Positions 1 through 10,437 of a DNA stretch of 64,000 bases are shown in pieces. The notes below the pieces were generated by a model that did no database searches, was not told the origin of the DNA, and was given only the letters and a program-made list of their open reading frames with translations. The position numbers and the translations under genes are program-made. This DNA is from Actinocatenispora comari. Lineage in GTDB: Bacteria > Actinomycetota > Actinomycetes > Mycobacteriales > Micromonosporaceae. The stretch spans positions 1 to 64,000 of the forward strand of contig NZ_BOPO01000116.1 in NCBI RefSeq assembly GCF_017312725.1, in the 5' to 3' direction. Every line of letters begins with the position of its first letter. Positions within the stretch are counted from its first letter, which is position 1.

Positions 1-1696
1 GGAGCACGGCGCCGACGACCCGGCCGCCGCGGGCGGCGCCCAGCCGGCGCAGCCCGGGTGGCCGCCGGCGAACCCGAACGGCGCCGGCCCGGCCGGCGCA
101 CCCGCGCACCGCAACGCCGCCGACCCGTACGGCCAGCAGCAGGGCCAGCCGCCGGCGCAGTACGGCGACCCGGCCGGCGCCGACCCGTACGGTGCCGCGT
201 CCCAGGGCGCCGGTTCCTACGGTGCGGCGCCCGCGGACGCCGGCCCGGGAACGTACGGCGCGCCGCAGGGCGCCGGCACCTACGGCGCCGCACCGCAGGA
301 GCAGGGCGGGTACGGTGCCGCCGAGTCGCAGAGCGGGTACGGTGCCGGCGATTCGCAAGGCGGGTACGGTGCCGGCGAGTCGCAGGGCGGCGCGACCTAC
401 GGCGCACCCGCGCCCCAGGACCGTGGCGGCTTCGCGGGCGGGCCGCAGGACCAGGGCGGCTACCGGTCGCCGGCACCGCACGACCCGGGCCAGTACGGCG
501 CGCCGCAGGGCGACGGTCCGTACCGGTCGGCGAGCCAGGCCGGCGCACCTCCGAGCCAGCCGTACCAGCCGCCGGCCCAGAACCGCGCGCCCGACGACCA
601 GTACGGCGGCCAGCAGTACGGCGCGGGTCAGCAGCCCGGCGGTCAGCAGTACGGCGGGGTCTACGGCGGTCCGCAGCAGCCCGACCAGCAGTACGGCGGG
701 CCGGCACCGCAGGACCAGGCGTACCCGCCCGGCCAGTACGGCGGTCAGCAGCAGTACGGCGGTCAGCAGCAGTACGGTGGCCAGCCGCCGGCCGGTGGCC
801 AGCCCGGCACGTACGGCACGGCCGCCGATCCGCGTCACCCGAACTCCGCGCCGCCGTTCCCGGCGCCGCCGGAGCCGAACGGCGCCGCACCGGACGCCGG
901 TTCGTGGTGGCGCGGCTCGGAGCGGGCCGGCGGCGAGCAGGCGCGGCGGGACGGCGGTGAGGGTGGCGGGACCGGTGGGGGCGGCCCGGGGGCCCCGATC
1001 ACCCCACCCCGACAGCAGAATCCCGCGTTCCTGGGTGACGGGGCCGAGGCTCCGCCCGGCACCCTGCCACCCGCGCAACGCTTCGCTGCCCAGCTCGCCG
1101 CCGAGCACGACCGCACCGCGGTCGATGCGGACCGCCCGCAGGCACCCGACCGGAACGAGTACCGGTCCGCCGCCCCGGGTCGGCACGAGCAGCAGTACGA
1201 CCAGTCCGCCGGTGCCGCGCACCGGCAGCAGCCGGGTACGGTGCCGGACCAGTCCGGCGCCGCGCCCCGGCACGACGTCACCGCACCGGCCGCACCCGGG
1301 CAGGTCGGCACCGCCCGGCCGGGGCACGACGGTGCCGGTGAGCCGCGGTACGCGACCGATCCGCCGCCCCGACCGTGGACCGACGCGGACCGCGCCGCCA
1401 CCGGGCCGGACGGCGCCGCCGTCCCGGGCGCCCCGCCGGCCACCAGGCCGGGCGGCGCCGCCGTTCCGGGCGCCCCGTCCGCCGCGACGCCGCGGGCGAC
1501 CGGCTATCCCGCGCTGAACCCGCTGGAGACCACCGGGTCGCTGGCCGGCAGCATCCTCGGACCACGAAACGCCGCGCCGGACGCCACCGGCGACCTGCGC
1601 CAGCAGACCTCCACCCGACGCACCCTGCTGGTACTGCTGGTCGGCGTGGTGTTCCTGGTACTGATCGGCGTGGCGCTCTGGGTGATCCTGGCCTGA
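1..1696 (+). CDS. Q/Y/G/P-rich tail-anchored membrane protein, 5' truncated by window edge
   Basis: The frame is open from the first base of the window to the TGA at 1694-1696, giving at least 564 residues. An ATG at 1241 is internal, because the same composition continues upstream. Residues up to about 270 are dominated by short repeats of the QYGG, QGGYGA and GTYGA type. The middle is Pro/Ala/Arg/Asp-rich. The last 25 residues form one hydrophobic helix that ends at the stop codon, so the protein looks tail-anchored with a long disordered cytoplasmic part. No enzymatic domain is visible in the part present; an N-terminal folded domain may lie outside the window. Function unknown. Confidence 0.8.
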   Translation, partial: EHGADDPAAAGGAQPAQPGWPPANPNGAGPAGAPAHRNAADPYGQQQGQPPAQYGDPAGADPYGAASQGAGSYGAAPADAGPGTYGAPQGAGTYGAAPQEQGGYGAAESQSGYGAGDSQGGYGAGESQGGATYGAPAPQDRGGFAGGPQDQGGYRSPAPHDPGQYGAPQGDGPYRSASQAGAPPSQPYQPPAQNRAPDDQYGGQQYGAGQQPGGQQYGGVYGGPQQPDQQYGGPAPQDQAYPPGQYGGQQQYGGQQQYGGQPPAGGQPGTYGTAADPRHPNSAPPFPAPPEPNGAAPDAGSWWRGSERAGGEQARRDGGEGGGTGGGGPGAPITPPRQQNPAFLGDGAEAPPGTLPPAQRFAAQLAAEHDRTAVDADRPQAPDRNEYRSAAPGRHEQQYDQSAGAAHRQQPGTVPDQSGAAPRHDVTAPAAPGQVGTARPGHDGAGEPRYATDPPPRPWTDADRAATGPDGAAVPGAPPATRPGGAAVPGAPSAATPRATGYPALNPLETTGSLAGSILGPRNAAPDATGDLRQQTSTRRTLLVLLVGVVFLVLIGVALWVILA

Positions 1697-1817
1697 GGCA
1701 GGTGCGGACCGGGCCGGTGCACCGCCGCGCCGGCCGGCGCCGTGGCAGGCTGGTCGGGAGTCGCCCGGCGCGGGGCGCCGCGACTCGACGCGGCGGGTGG
1801 TCGACACGGGAGGCGAG

Positions 1818-2441
1818 ATGGCGACGCTGGGCAGGTCGGCGCTGTGGCGGCGGCTGGACACCACCGGCACCGAGCACGTGCTGTACGACGACAGCCAGGG
1901 GCTGCGCGCCCGCGGCACCATCATCAGCGCCGACCCGGTGCCGTACGTGTGCCAGTTCCAGCTGCTCACCGACGAGACGTGGGCGACCCGGATGTTCGAG
2001 GTGGAGACCGAGGGCGCCGGCTGGCGGCGCCGGGTGCGGCTGGAACGCGCCGCCGGCCGGTGGCGGGTCACCGCGAACGAGTCGGGCCGCCTCGACCAGC
2101 TGCTCGCCCGGGCCGGCCGGCCCGGTGCGGCGCTGCCCGGCGCCGAGCTGCCGGAGGAGTTGGCCCCGGCCACCGACGTCGACCTGCAGTTCTCCCCGCT
2201 CACCACGATGCTGCCGCTGCGCCGGCTCGGGTTGCTGCACGAGCCGGACACGGTGCCGCACACGATCACCGCGGCCTGGGTGCTGCTACCGGAGCTGACC
2301 GTGCTGCCGAGCGAGCAGACCTACCGGGCGATCGGCGACGACAAGGTGCGCTACCAGTCCGGTTCGTTCGCGGCCGAGCTCGCCGTCGACCCGGACGGCC
2401 TGGTCCGCCACTACCCCGGCCTGGCCGACCGGGTCGTCTGA
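1818..2441 (+). CDS. Putative glycolipid-binding domain protein (DUF1089 type)
   Basis: The 207-residue soluble protein starts at the ATG at 1818, chosen because GGGAGG lies at 1808-1813; an upstream in-frame GTG at 1797 has no comparable site. The pattern (LDTTGTEHV near the N-terminus, a central W-RR-VRLER strand, LPLRRLG and late Y-S-F-A strands) matches the putative glycolipid-binding family (Pfam Glycolipid_bind, DUF1089). The members are beta-rich single-domain proteins of about 180-200 residues. No signal peptide or membrane segment is seen. It stands alone: the upstream gene ends 121 bp away and the downstream gene is convergent. The ligand is not known. Confidence 0.7.
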   Translation: MATLGRSALWRRLDTTGTEHVLYDDSQGLRARGTIISADPVPYVCQFQLLTDETWATRMFEVETEGAGWRRRVRLERAAGRWRVTANESGRLDQLLARAGRPGAALPGAELPEELAPATDVDLQFSPLTTMLPLRRLGLLHEPDTVPHTITAAWVLLPELTVLPSEQTYRAIGDDKVRYQSGSFAAELAVDPDGLVRHYPGLADRVV

Positions 2442-2469
2442 CCCCACCGGCGCCCGGGACGGGCGGCGC

Positions 2470-3624
2470 TCAGGGTTCGCGCCAGTGGCCGGTGGCGAGG
2501 AAGCGTTCGACCGTGGCCAGGTACGGCGCCGGGTCCAGGTGCTGTGCGGCCAGCCAGTCGTCGTCGTAGTACGTGCACGCGTAGCGGTCGCCGGAGTCGC
2601 ACAGCAGCGTCACCACGCTGCCGGTCCGGCCGGCCGCGCGCAGCTCCGCGATCAGCGCGAACGCCCCGCACAGGTTGGTACCGGTGGAGCCGCCGACGCG
2701 CCGCCCGAGCAGCGTCGCCGCGGCCCGCATGGCGGCGATCGAGGCCGCGTCCGGCACCCGCATCATCCGGTCCACCACGCCGGGCAGGAACGACGGCTCG
2801 ACCCGGGGCCGGCCGATGCCCTCGATCCGGGAGCCGGCGCACACCGTGTGCTCCGCGTCGTCGTCGACCCAGCCCTGGTAGAACGCCGAGTTCTCCACGT
2901 CGACGACGGCGAGCCGGGTCGGGTGCTGCCGGTACCGAAGGAACCGGCCGATGGTGGCGGACGTGCCGCCGGTGCCGGCGCCGACCACGATCCACTCCGG
3001 GATCGGGTGCCGCTCCAGCGCCAGCTGCTCGAAGATCGACTCGGCGATGTTGTTGTTGCCGCGCCAGTCGGTGGCCCGCTCGGCGTAGGTGAACTGGTCC
3101 ATGAAGTGGCCGCCGAGCTTGCCGGCCAGGGTGCGGGCCTCGTCGTACACCCGGGAGGCGTCCTCGACCAGGTGGCACCGGCCACCGGCGAACTCGATCA
3201 GCTCGATCTTCTCCGGGCTGGTGGTCGCCGGGATCACCGCGACGAACGGCAGCCCGAGCATCCGCGCGAAGTACGCCTCGCTGACCGCGGTGGAGCCGGA
3301 CGACGCCTCCACGATCGTGGTGCCCTCGGTGATCCAGCCGTTGCACAGCCCGTACAGGAACAGCGACCGGGCCAGCCGGTGCTTGAGCGAGCCGGTCGGA
3401 TGCACCGACTCGTCCTTGAGGTACAGGTCGATGCCCCAGTCGAAGGGCAGCGGGAAGGCGAGCAGATGCGTGTCGGCGCTGCGGTTGGCGTCCGCGGCGA
3501 CCTTGCGCACCGCGTCCGCCACCCAGCCGCGGGCGGCGTTGCCCCGGTCGAGTTGTTCCACCCGGCGACGGTACCGCGCGGTGGGCCCCGGCTCCGGCAC
3601 CCACCACAGCAGCGGCAGGATCAC
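2470..3624 (-). CDS. cds1: PLP-dependent cysteine synthase-like enzyme, Cds1-type L-cysteine desulfhydrase
   Basis: This 384-residue fold-type II PLP enzyme has the Schiff-base lysine in GSLKHR (K81), the phosphate/substrate loop SSGSTA (108-113) and the cofactor-phosphate loop GAGTGGTS (215-222). The runs [29 protein letters not shown] and [14 protein letters not shown] are those of the mycobacterial Cds1 (Rv3684) group, described as degrading cysteine to H2S, pyruvate and ammonia. The GTG at 3624 is the start: it overlaps the upstream clpN-type stop as GTGA, implying translational coupling. A longer in-frame ORF upstream is the shadow of other genes. Cysteine synthase activity cannot be excluded by sequence alone. 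Confidence 0.85.
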   Translation of the reverse strand: MILPLLWWVPEPGPTARYRRRVEQLDRGNAARGWVADAVRKVAADANRSADTHLLAFPLPFDWGIDLYLKDESVHPTGSLKHRLARSLFLYGLCNGWITEGTTIVEASSGSTAVSEAYFARMLGLPFVAVIPATTSPEKIELIEFAGGRCHLVEDASRVYDEARTLAGKLGGHFMDQFTYAERATDWRGNNNIAESIFEQLALERHPIPEWIVVGAGTGGTSATIGRFLRYRQHPTRLAVVDVENSAFYQGWVDDDAEHTVCAGSRIEGIGRPRVEPSFLPGVVDRMMRVPDAASIAAMRAAATLLGRRVGGSTGTNLCGAFALIAELRAAGRTGSVVTLLCDSGDRYACTYYDDDWLAAQHLDPAPYLATVERFLATGHWREP

Positions 3625-4172
3625 GCGGCCCGGTGCGGCAGTTCCCGCTCGACCGCCTCGCGTACCGCGTCCGGTTCGACGCCGAGCGCCCGAAGCGTCG
3701 CGGTCGCCGGGTTCGGTTGCCCGCGAACCACGCCGAGCAGGATGTGCCCGTCGTTGAGCTCGGTGTCCTTGCGGTGCACGACCTCCCGCACGGCGAGCTC
3801 CAGCACCTTCTTCGCGGCCGGGTCGAACGGGATGTGCCCGGCCTGGAACGGCCGTGGCGACCGGTCCAGCGCGCCGGGGCCGAAGGACTCCTCGGCGGCG
3901 CGCTTCACCTCGGCCAGGTCGATGCCGACGGTGGCGAGCGCGTCCGCGTCCAGCGCGTCGTCGTGGTCGCGACCCAGCCCCGCCACGTACGCCCGGGCGG
4001 GTTCGAACGCGACGCCGAGCGAGCCGAGCGCGGCGGCGGCCGGGCCCCGGTCGATGGCGAGGATGCCGAGCAGGATGTGCTCGGTACCGACGTGGTCGTG
4101 CCGCAGCGCCCGGGCCTCTTCCTGGGCCATGACCACGGCCGCGCGGGCGCCCTTGGTGAACCGTTCGAACAT
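3621..4172 (-). CDS. Stand-alone double Clp N-domain protein
   Basis: The 183-residue protein consists only of two Clp-N repeats: [25 protein letters not shown] (about 1-75) and [26 protein letters not shown] (about 112-180). Both match the N-terminal domain of the ClpC encoded at 36274-38796, but no AAA+ module or Walker motif follows. Such proteins may act as adaptors, decoys or substrate-binding modules for ClpC; that role is inferred. It is the middle gene of an apparent operon: the upstream HTH gene stops 2 nt before its ATG, and its own stop overlaps the GTG of the desulfhydrase gene. Confidence 0.85.
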   Translation of the reverse strand: MFERFTKGARAAVVMAQEEARALRHDHVGTEHILLGILAIDRGPAAAALGSLGVAFEPARAYVAGLGRDHDDALDADALATVGIDLAEVKRAAEESFGPGALDRSPRPFQAGHIPFDPAAKKVLELAVREVVHRKDTELNDGHILLGVVRGQPNPATATLRALGVEPDAVREAVERELPHRAA

Positions 4173-4174
4173 CG

Positions 4175-4396
4175 TCAGCGATCCTTTCGACCCTTGGCGT
4201 GTTTCTTGTGCACGGCCTGCCTGCTGACCCCGAGCAGCACCGCGATCGACTCCCAGGACCAGCCCGCCTCGCGCGCCGCGGCCACCTGCAGCGCCTCCAG
4301 GCGCTCGGCGAGCTCGCGCAGCGCTCGTACCGCCCGGAGGCCGATCGCCGGGTCCTTGCTGCCGGCCGCCTCGGCCAGCTGCACTCCAGTAGCCAT
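4175..4396 (-). CDS. Small HTH regulator of the ClpN operon
   Basis: The 73-residue protein has an N-terminal helical stretch ([18 protein letters not shown], about 19-38) that may mediate dimerisation, followed by a helix-turn-helix ([21 protein letters not shown], about 46-67) and a basic tail GRKDR. The ATG is immediately downstream of a -10-like TAAGTT on the minus strand, with no Shine-Dalgarno sequence between, so the mRNA may be leaderless. Two perfect palindromes flank and overlap the predicted promoter (see 4400-4442), which suggests autorepression. It is followed after 2 nt by the ClpN-domain gene. Confidence 0.8.
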   Translation of the reverse strand: MATGVQLAEAAGSKDPAIGLRAVRALRELAERLEALQVAAAREAGWSWESIAVLLGVSRQAVHKKHAKGRKDR

Positions 4397-4399
4397 ACC

Positions 4400-4442
4400 G
4401 TCAACTTACGTTGACACGGCGGCAGTGTCAACCTTGGTTGAC
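4400..4442 (-). promoter_or_regulatory. Twin palindromic operators overlapping the HTH-ClpN-Cds1 promoter
   Basis: Two 16-bp dyads share the half-sites GTCAAC and GTTGAC with a 4-nt spacer: 4400-4415 (spacer TTAC) and 4427-4442 (a perfect palindrome with CTTG at its centre). Their centres are 27 bp apart. On the minus strand, TTGACA (4431-4426) falls inside the distal dyad, and after 17 nt TAAGTT (4408-4403) falls inside the proximal one. The predicted transcript start coincides with the HTH gene ATG. Binding by the HTH product is inferred. Confidence 0.75.
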
Positions 4443-4536
4443 GAGCACCGGGCCACCGCAACAGCCATGACCCCTGCCGGCCACGCCGCCGGCGGGCACA
4501 CTGGAACCGCCCGATCGGCGAGGGGGACGGGACATC

Positions 4537-4992
4537 ATGCCGCAGCAGACCCGGACGGTACGGACGATCGCGATGGTCGCGCACGACAACAAGAAGGTCG
4601 AGCTGTTGCGCTGGGCTGACTTCAACCGGGCCACCCTGCACGGGCACCGGCTCTACGCGACCGGCACCACCGGCTCGATGCTGCAGTACGAGTTGGGCCT
4701 GCCGGTCACCCAGTTCCTGTCCGGCCCGGTCGGCGGCGATCAGCAGATCGGCGCGAAGATCGCCGAGGGCGAGATCGACATGCTGGTCTTCTTCTGGGAC
4801 CCGCTGGAGGCACAGCCGCACGACCCGGACGTCAAGGCGCTGCTGCGGCTGGCCACGGTCTGGAACATCCCGGTCGCGATGAACGTCGCCACCGCCGACT
4901 TCCTCATCTCGTCACCGCTGTTCCACGGCGACTACGCACCCCGGCGCCCCGAGTTCGCCCCCCGCGACCCCACCGACCTCACCCCGGAGTGA
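4537..4992 (+). CDS. mgsA: Methylglyoxal synthase
   Basis: The 151-residue enzyme converts dihydroxyacetone phosphate to methylglyoxal and phosphate, a bypass that relieves phosphorylated-sugar stress. It matches E. coli MgsA closely: LYATGTTG (39-46), SGPVGGDQQ with D68, FFWDPL with D88, [21 protein letters not shown] with H95 and D98, and NVATADFLI. These correspond to the E. coli catalytic residues D71, D91, H98 and D101. The length is the family norm. It is divergent from the HTH-ClpN-Cds1 operon across a 140-bp spacer. Its 3' end overlaps the convergent gene at 4979-5566 by 14 bp. Confidence 0.95.
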   Translation: MPQQTRTVRTIAMVAHDNKKVELLRWADFNRATLHGHRLYATGTTGSMLQYELGLPVTQFLSGPVGGDQQIGAKIAEGEIDMLVFFWDPLEAQPHDPDVKALLRLATVWNIPVAMNVATADFLISSPLFHGDYAPRRPEFAPRDPTDLTPE

Positions 4993-5566
4993 CCGAGCTT
5001 CGGCCGGACGATGGTGCCCACTCCGTACGGGTCGCGGCGATCTTCTCGACGTCGAACTCACCGGCCGCGATCGCCACGAACCGGCGCAGCCACCCGATCG
5101 GCCGTTCACCCCGCCCGGCGGCCACGGCGATGCGGTGCGCATCGGCCAGCGCCGCCGTCATGGCGCCGACGAACTCTCGCCACCGGCGCGACCCCGCCCA
5201 CGGCTTTCCGTTGGCCCGCACCGACTCCGGACGCATCCGCCGGAGCCGCCGCCGGAGGCTGAGGGACGCGACGAGCGCGCCCGCCGCCACGACCACTGCA
5301 GCCAGCGCCAGGCCGATCGCCGCGAGGGAGCCGTTGAACAGGCCACTCGCGACGTTCGCCGCCATGGACACGAGGCACACCAGGAAGGCGTTCCGCAGCG
5401 CCGTCCGGAACCAGGGGCGGCCGAGCCCCCGCATCGCGACGTACTCGGGGCCGGTGAGCCCCGCGCCGAGCGCCAGGGCCGCAATGCTCCGCTGCTCCGA
5501 CTCGAAGCCCTCGCCCTCCGGCCCGGCGTCCTCCGCCGAAGGGACGGAGCGCTCGCCGGTCGTCAT
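4979..5566 (-). CDS. Two-TM membrane protein of unknown function
   Basis: The 195-residue protein starts at the ATG at 5566 because GGGAGGTGG sits just upstream on the minus strand; a longer in-frame extension to 5665 lacks a ribosome site. An acidic N-terminus (about 35 residues) and an amphipathic segment precede two adjacent hydrophobic helices (about 70-90 and 94-115). A very basic stretch RRRLRRMR follows and then a cytoplasmic-looking C-terminal region. The two-helix hairpin resembles many small actinobacterial membrane proteins, but I recognise no family. It overlaps mgsA tail to tail by 14 bp. Confidence 0.6.
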   Translation of the reverse strand: MTTGERSVPSAEDAGPEGEGFESEQRSIAALALGAGLTGPEYVAMRGLGRPWFRTALRNAFLVCLVSMAANVASGLFNGSLAAIGLALAAVVVAAGALVASLSLRRRLRRMRPESVRANGKPWAGSRRWREFVGAMTAALADAHRIAVAAGRGERPIGWLRRFVAIAAGEFDVEKIAATRTEWAPSSGRSSVTPG

Positions 5567-5780
5567 GCCCACCTCCCGGTACGCCAACCGACAAAGCGTA
5601 CGAGGCGGTCGCGAGCGCCGGGTGTCAAGACGCGCTGCTGCGGCCGAGCCACGAAGGCGGAACATCCGGTCGTGGCGACGCCCGACGCCCTCGCTCCTCG
5701 CCGCTGCTCCATGGCGACCAGGCGCCCCAACGCCCGAGTTCGCCGCCCGCAGTCCTATCGACGTCGGCGCTCAGCGAACT

Positions 5781-5810
5781 AGTACCGATTTTGGTACCGG
5801 ATCGGGTACC
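5781..5810 (+). promoter_or_regulatory. 12-bp-phased GTACC operator repeats of the Fic/Doc module
   Basis: AGTACC (5781-5786), GGTACC (5793-5798) and GGTACC (5805-5810) recur with an exact 12-bp step. The last two are self-palindromic. They end 8 bp before the antitoxin ATG (5819). TACCAT at 5807-5812 could serve as a -10, giving a leaderless transcript. The spacing suits cooperative binding of small dimeric antitoxins; autoregulation is inferred. Confidence 0.6.
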
Positions 5811-5818
5811 ATCGCGGT

Positions 5819-6016
5819 ATGGCAGCACTCAACGTGGCTTTCAACGACGACGAGATGGACGAGCTGCGCCAAGTCGCCGAAGCGGAAGGCGTCAGCATGA
5901 AGACTCTGGTGCACAAGGCGACGATTCACTCGCTGCACGAGCGCAGGGTGCGGATGGCGACGAAACGTACGGTCGACGCGCTGGCCGAGGTGAACAAGCG
6001 GCTGGCCGAGCTGTGA
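5819..6016 (+). CDS. Antitoxin of Fic/Doc toxin-antitoxin pair (RHH-like)
   Basis: The 65-residue protein lies directly before a Doc-type toxin and overlaps its GTG start by four bases (GTGA, 6013-6016), the usual antitoxin-first arrangement. The N-terminus reads beta-strand then two helices (LNVAFNDDEMDELRQVAEAEGVSMKTLVHKA), the pattern of a ribbon-helix-helix DNA-binding fold. A charged C-terminal helix rich in Arg/Lys/Glu would be the toxin-neutralising part. No Shine-Dalgarno sequence is visible upstream. The 12-bp-phased repeats before the gene are the likely operator. Confidence 0.75.
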   Translation: MAALNVAFNDDEMDELRQVAEAEGVSMKTLVHKATIHSLHERRVRMATKRTVDALAEVNKRLAEL

Positions 6017-6388
6017 CCGAATCGGTCGAATACCTCGACATCGAGGACGTCATCGCCATCGCGAGCACGATCGCCGGCGAACGGGTCGCACCACGCGACT
6101 TCGGCTTGCTCGCCTCGGCAGTGGCCCGGCCGCAGGCGAGCATGTTCGGGCAGGACGCCTACCCGGATCTGCACGTGAAGGCCGCCGCGCTGCTGCATTC
6201 ACTCGCCGCCAACCATGCCTTCGTGGACGGGAACAAGCGCACCGCACTCAACTCGGCGATCGTGTTCCTCGACATCAACGGTCATCCGCTGAGCAAGCCG
6301 GTGGACGTCGACGCCATGGTGAAACTGACCCTCGCCGCGGCGCAGTCGCAGCTCGATCTCGCCGAGATCGCCGGCGGCCTTCGCGCGT

Positions 6389-6399
<11 letters not shown>
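6013..6399 (+). CDS. Fic/Doc family toxin
   Basis: The 128-residue protein is as long as phage P1 Doc (126). It carries the Fic-family motif HAFVDGNKRT (H68, D72, N74, K75, R76). The GNKR form with Lys is typical of the Doc branch, which phosphorylates EF-Tu, rather than of AMPylating Fic proteins (GNGR). The start is the GTG at 6013, overlapping the antitoxin stop. The upstream region LHVKAAALLHSLAANH matches the helix preceding the Fic motif in Doc proteins. The 3' end overlaps the convergent AsnC-type gene by 11 bp. Toxin activity is inferred from the intact motif. Confidence 0.88.
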
Positions 6400-8218
<1,819 letters not shown>

Positions 8219-8229
8219 GGGATCCGTCC

Positions 8230-8255
8230 GGGCCGCGCCAACGACGTCGCGGCCC
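8230..8255 (+). terminator. Hairpin after hpd
   Basis: GGGCCGCG (8230-8237) pairs perfectly with CGCGGCCC (8248-8255) around a 10-nt loop, 12 nt after the hpd stop. No T-tract follows, as is common for actinobacterial hairpin terminators. The remaining 170 bp to the next gene show only GC-rich sequence. Confidence 0.55.
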
Positions 8256-8424
8256 GGGCCCCGGCCGGTCGCCCCCGGGGGCGGGGGCGGACGTTCCGGT
8301 TGCTGCTACCCGTAACCTTGCTCTGTCAGCTTTCGCCGGGCCCTCCACCGTGCGTGGGTGGTCGCGCCCACCGGCACCGCGCCCGCTCGGGCCTGGGTCG
8401 GCACGGTGGTGTCGAGGAAGGTTC

Positions 8425-9279
8425 ATGGGCAAATCGATCTCGCCGGGGTGGTACAAGGATCCGGCCGCGCCGGAGACGCAGCGTTACTGGGACGGCGAGC
8501 AGTGGCTCGGCGACCCGCTGCCGGCCGACGCCACACCGCCGGCCACCCCGCCCCAGCCGCCACCGCCACCGCCACCCGTCCCGGAGACCCCGCAGGTACA
8601 TCCGGGCTGGACCGCCGCCGAGGTGCCGCAGCCCGGCACGCCGGGCCCCGGTCAGCAGGTGCCACCGGAGCTGTTGCGCCCCGGCGCCGTGCTGCGGGCG
8701 TTGCCGAAGCCGACGATGCCGGCCGGGTTCGTGTCGGCGTCGCTGGAGCGCCGGCTCGGCGCCCGGCTGATCGACATCGCCATCGTCGGGGTCCTCAGCA
8801 TCGTGGCGAACGCCTGGCTCGGCTACAAGTACGTCGCCGCGCTGATGCCGTACGTGCGGGAGGCGATGGTCGACCCGCAGACCGAGGTGCCGAACGATCC
8901 GCAGCTGACCACCCTGCTCTACGCGATGATCGCCATCTCGCTGGTGCTCTGGTTCGCCTACGAGGTGATCGGTACGGCGCGCAACGGGCAGACGTTCGGC
9001 AAGCGGCTGGTGGGCATCAAGGTGATCCGGCTCGACGGCGCGCCTGCCGACTTCGGCTCGTCGTTCCGCCGCTGGGCGGTGATGGCGATCCCGAACCTGT
9101 TCTTCCCGTGCTGCGCGCCGGTGCAGCTGATCGACGTGCTCTGGTGCACCTGGGACAAGCCGCTCGCGCAGTGCATCCACGACAAGTCGGCCCGCACCAT
9201 CGTGGTGTCGGCCCGGCCCACCGACCTGCCGCCGCCCGCGGACCGGCCGGCCAACGACGGAAGGACGTCTCATGAGTGA
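8425..9279 (+). CDS. RDD family membrane protein with N-terminal DUF2510 motif
   Basis: This is a 284-residue protein. The N-terminal PGWYKDPAAPETQRYWDGEQW (7-27) is the DUF2510 motif often found before membrane domains in actinobacteria. A Pro-rich linker (about 34-80) follows, and then an RDD domain: RRLGARLIDIAIV with the R/D signature, helices at about 115-135 and 170-190, and GQTFGKRLVGIKVI. A further hydrophobic segment (VMAIPNLFFPCCAPVQLIDVL) precedes the tail DKSARTIVV. RDD proteins are mostly uncharacterised, with transport or ion-related roles proposed. The ATG at 8425 has GAGGAAGG upstream. Its last 8 bases overlap the aminotransferase start, so the two are co-expressed. Confidence 0.82.
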   Translation: MGKSISPGWYKDPAAPETQRYWDGEQWLGDPLPADATPPATPPQPPPPPPPVPETPQVHPGWTAAEVPQPGTPGPGQQVPPELLRPGAVLRALPKPTMPAGFVSASLERRLGARLIDIAIVGVLSIVANAWLGYKYVAALMPYVREAMVDPQTEVPNDPQLTTLLYAMIAISLVLWFAYEVIGTARNGQTFGKRLVGIKVIRLDGAPADFGSSFRRWAVMAIPNLFFPCCAPVQLIDVLWCTWDKPLAQCIHDKSARTIVVSARPTDLPPPADRPANDGRTSHE

Positions 9280-10351
9280 GCACGATCGTCGTCCCCTGAC
9301 CCGGCCGGACCTGGCCGCGCTCCCGCCGTACGTGCCGGGGCGCAGTCCGGCCGACCTGGCCCGCGAGCTGGGCATCCCGGCCGCGATCAAGCTCGCCTCC
9401 AACGAGGTGCCGTACGGGCCGCTGCCCGGCGTCACGGAGGCGATCAGCGCAGCGATGGCCGAGGTCAACCGGTACCCGGACGCCGCGGTGATCGCGCTGC
9501 GCGACGCGCTGGCGGAACGGTACGAGGTGGCCCCGGACCGGATCGTCACCGGCTGCGGCTCGGTCGGGCTGCTCGACCTGCTCTGCAAGTCGACCTGCCA
9601 GCCGGGCGACGAGATCGTCTACTCGTGGCGCTCCTTCGAGGCGTACCCGCTGGTCGTGCTCGGCGCCGGCGCCCGCTCGGTGCAGGTACCGAACAAGTCG
9701 GGACACGGGCACGATCTGGACGCGATGCTCGCCGCGATCACGCCGGCGACCCGGCTGGTGCTGGTGTGCAACCCGAACAACCCGACCGGGACGGCGCTGC
9801 ACCGGGCCGAGCTGACCCGGTTCCTGGACGCGGTGTCGGACGACGTGCTGGTGGTGCTGGACGAGGCGTACCGGGAGTTCATCACCGACGAGGAGGTGCC
9901 GGACGGGCTGGTCGAGTTCGCCGACCGGCCCAACGTGGTGGTGCTGCGGACGATGTCGAAGGCGTGGGGCCTCGCCGGGCTGCGCTGCGGCTGGCTGGTC
10001 GCCTCGCCGGAGGTGGCGAACACGCTGCGCACCGTGCTCACCCCGTTCGCGACGAACATGCTGGCGCAGGCGGCCGCGATCGCGGCGCTGCACGCTGCCG
10101 ACGAGATGCGGCGCCGGGTCGATCTGGTCCTGGCCGAGCGGGACCGGCTGCTGCCGCAGCTGCGCGCGCTGGTCCCGGGCACGCCCGCGTCGCAGGCGAA
10201 CTTCTTCTGGCTGCCGGTCGCGGACCCGGTCGGGTTCGGCAAGCAGTGCGAGAGCCACGGCGTGATCGTCCGCCCGTTCCCGGAGGGCGTGCGCGTCACG
10301 ATCGGCACCGCCGAGGAGAACGACGCGTTCCTCGCCGCCGCCCGCGGCTGA
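9272..10351 (+). CDS. Histidinol-phosphate/aromatic aminotransferase (HisC/Pat family)
   Basis: The 359-residue class I/II PLP aminotransferase has KLASNE (40-45), the NPNNPTG loop (168-174), DEAYREF with Asp197 and Tyr200, the Schiff-base lysine K230 in TMSKAWGLAGLRCG and a phosphate-binding Arg nearby. HisC and the actinobacterial phenylalanine aminotransferase Pat cannot be separated by motifs alone. No his gene is adjacent and hpd is two genes upstream, so an aromatic role (tyrosine to 4-hydroxyphenylpyruvate) is plausible but inferred. The ATG overlaps the end of the RDD gene by 8 bp. Confidence 0.88.
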   Translation: MSEHDRRPLTRPDLAALPPYVPGRSPADLARELGIPAAIKLASNEVPYGPLPGVTEAISAAMAEVNRYPDAAVIALRDALAERYEVAPDRIVTGCGSVGLLDLLCKSTCQPGDEIVYSWRSFEAYPLVVLGAGARSVQVPNKSGHGHDLDAMLAAITPATRLVLVCNPNNPTGTALHRAELTRFLDAVSDDVLVVLDEAYREFITDEEVPDGLVEFADRPNVVVLRTMSKAWGLAGLRCGWLVASPEVANTLRTVLTPFATNMLAQAAAIAALHAADEMRRRVDLVLAERDRLLPQLRALVPGTPASQANFFWLPVADPVGFGKQCESHGVIVRPFPEGVRVTIGTAEENDAFLAAARG

Positions 10352-10437
10352 CCCGCATCGCGGCGGGCCTGGCGCCGCGTCGCTCGGCGGCCGGTGCCGG
10401 TGCGGCCCGCCGGCGCCGCCCCCGAGCCGCTGCGGCC

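Noticed and set aside
192-1517. Arg/Thr/Pro-rich 441-residue frame on the plus strand, and a 300-residue Arg-rich frame at 58-960
   Set aside because: They are out-of-frame readings of the QYGG-rich gene, whose own frame is open from the window edge and ends in a clean membrane helix.
2470-4821. 783-residue continuous minus-strand frame
   Set aside because: Only the part from the GTG at 3624 matches a known family; the rest is antisense or out of frame to clpN, HTH and mgsA genes.
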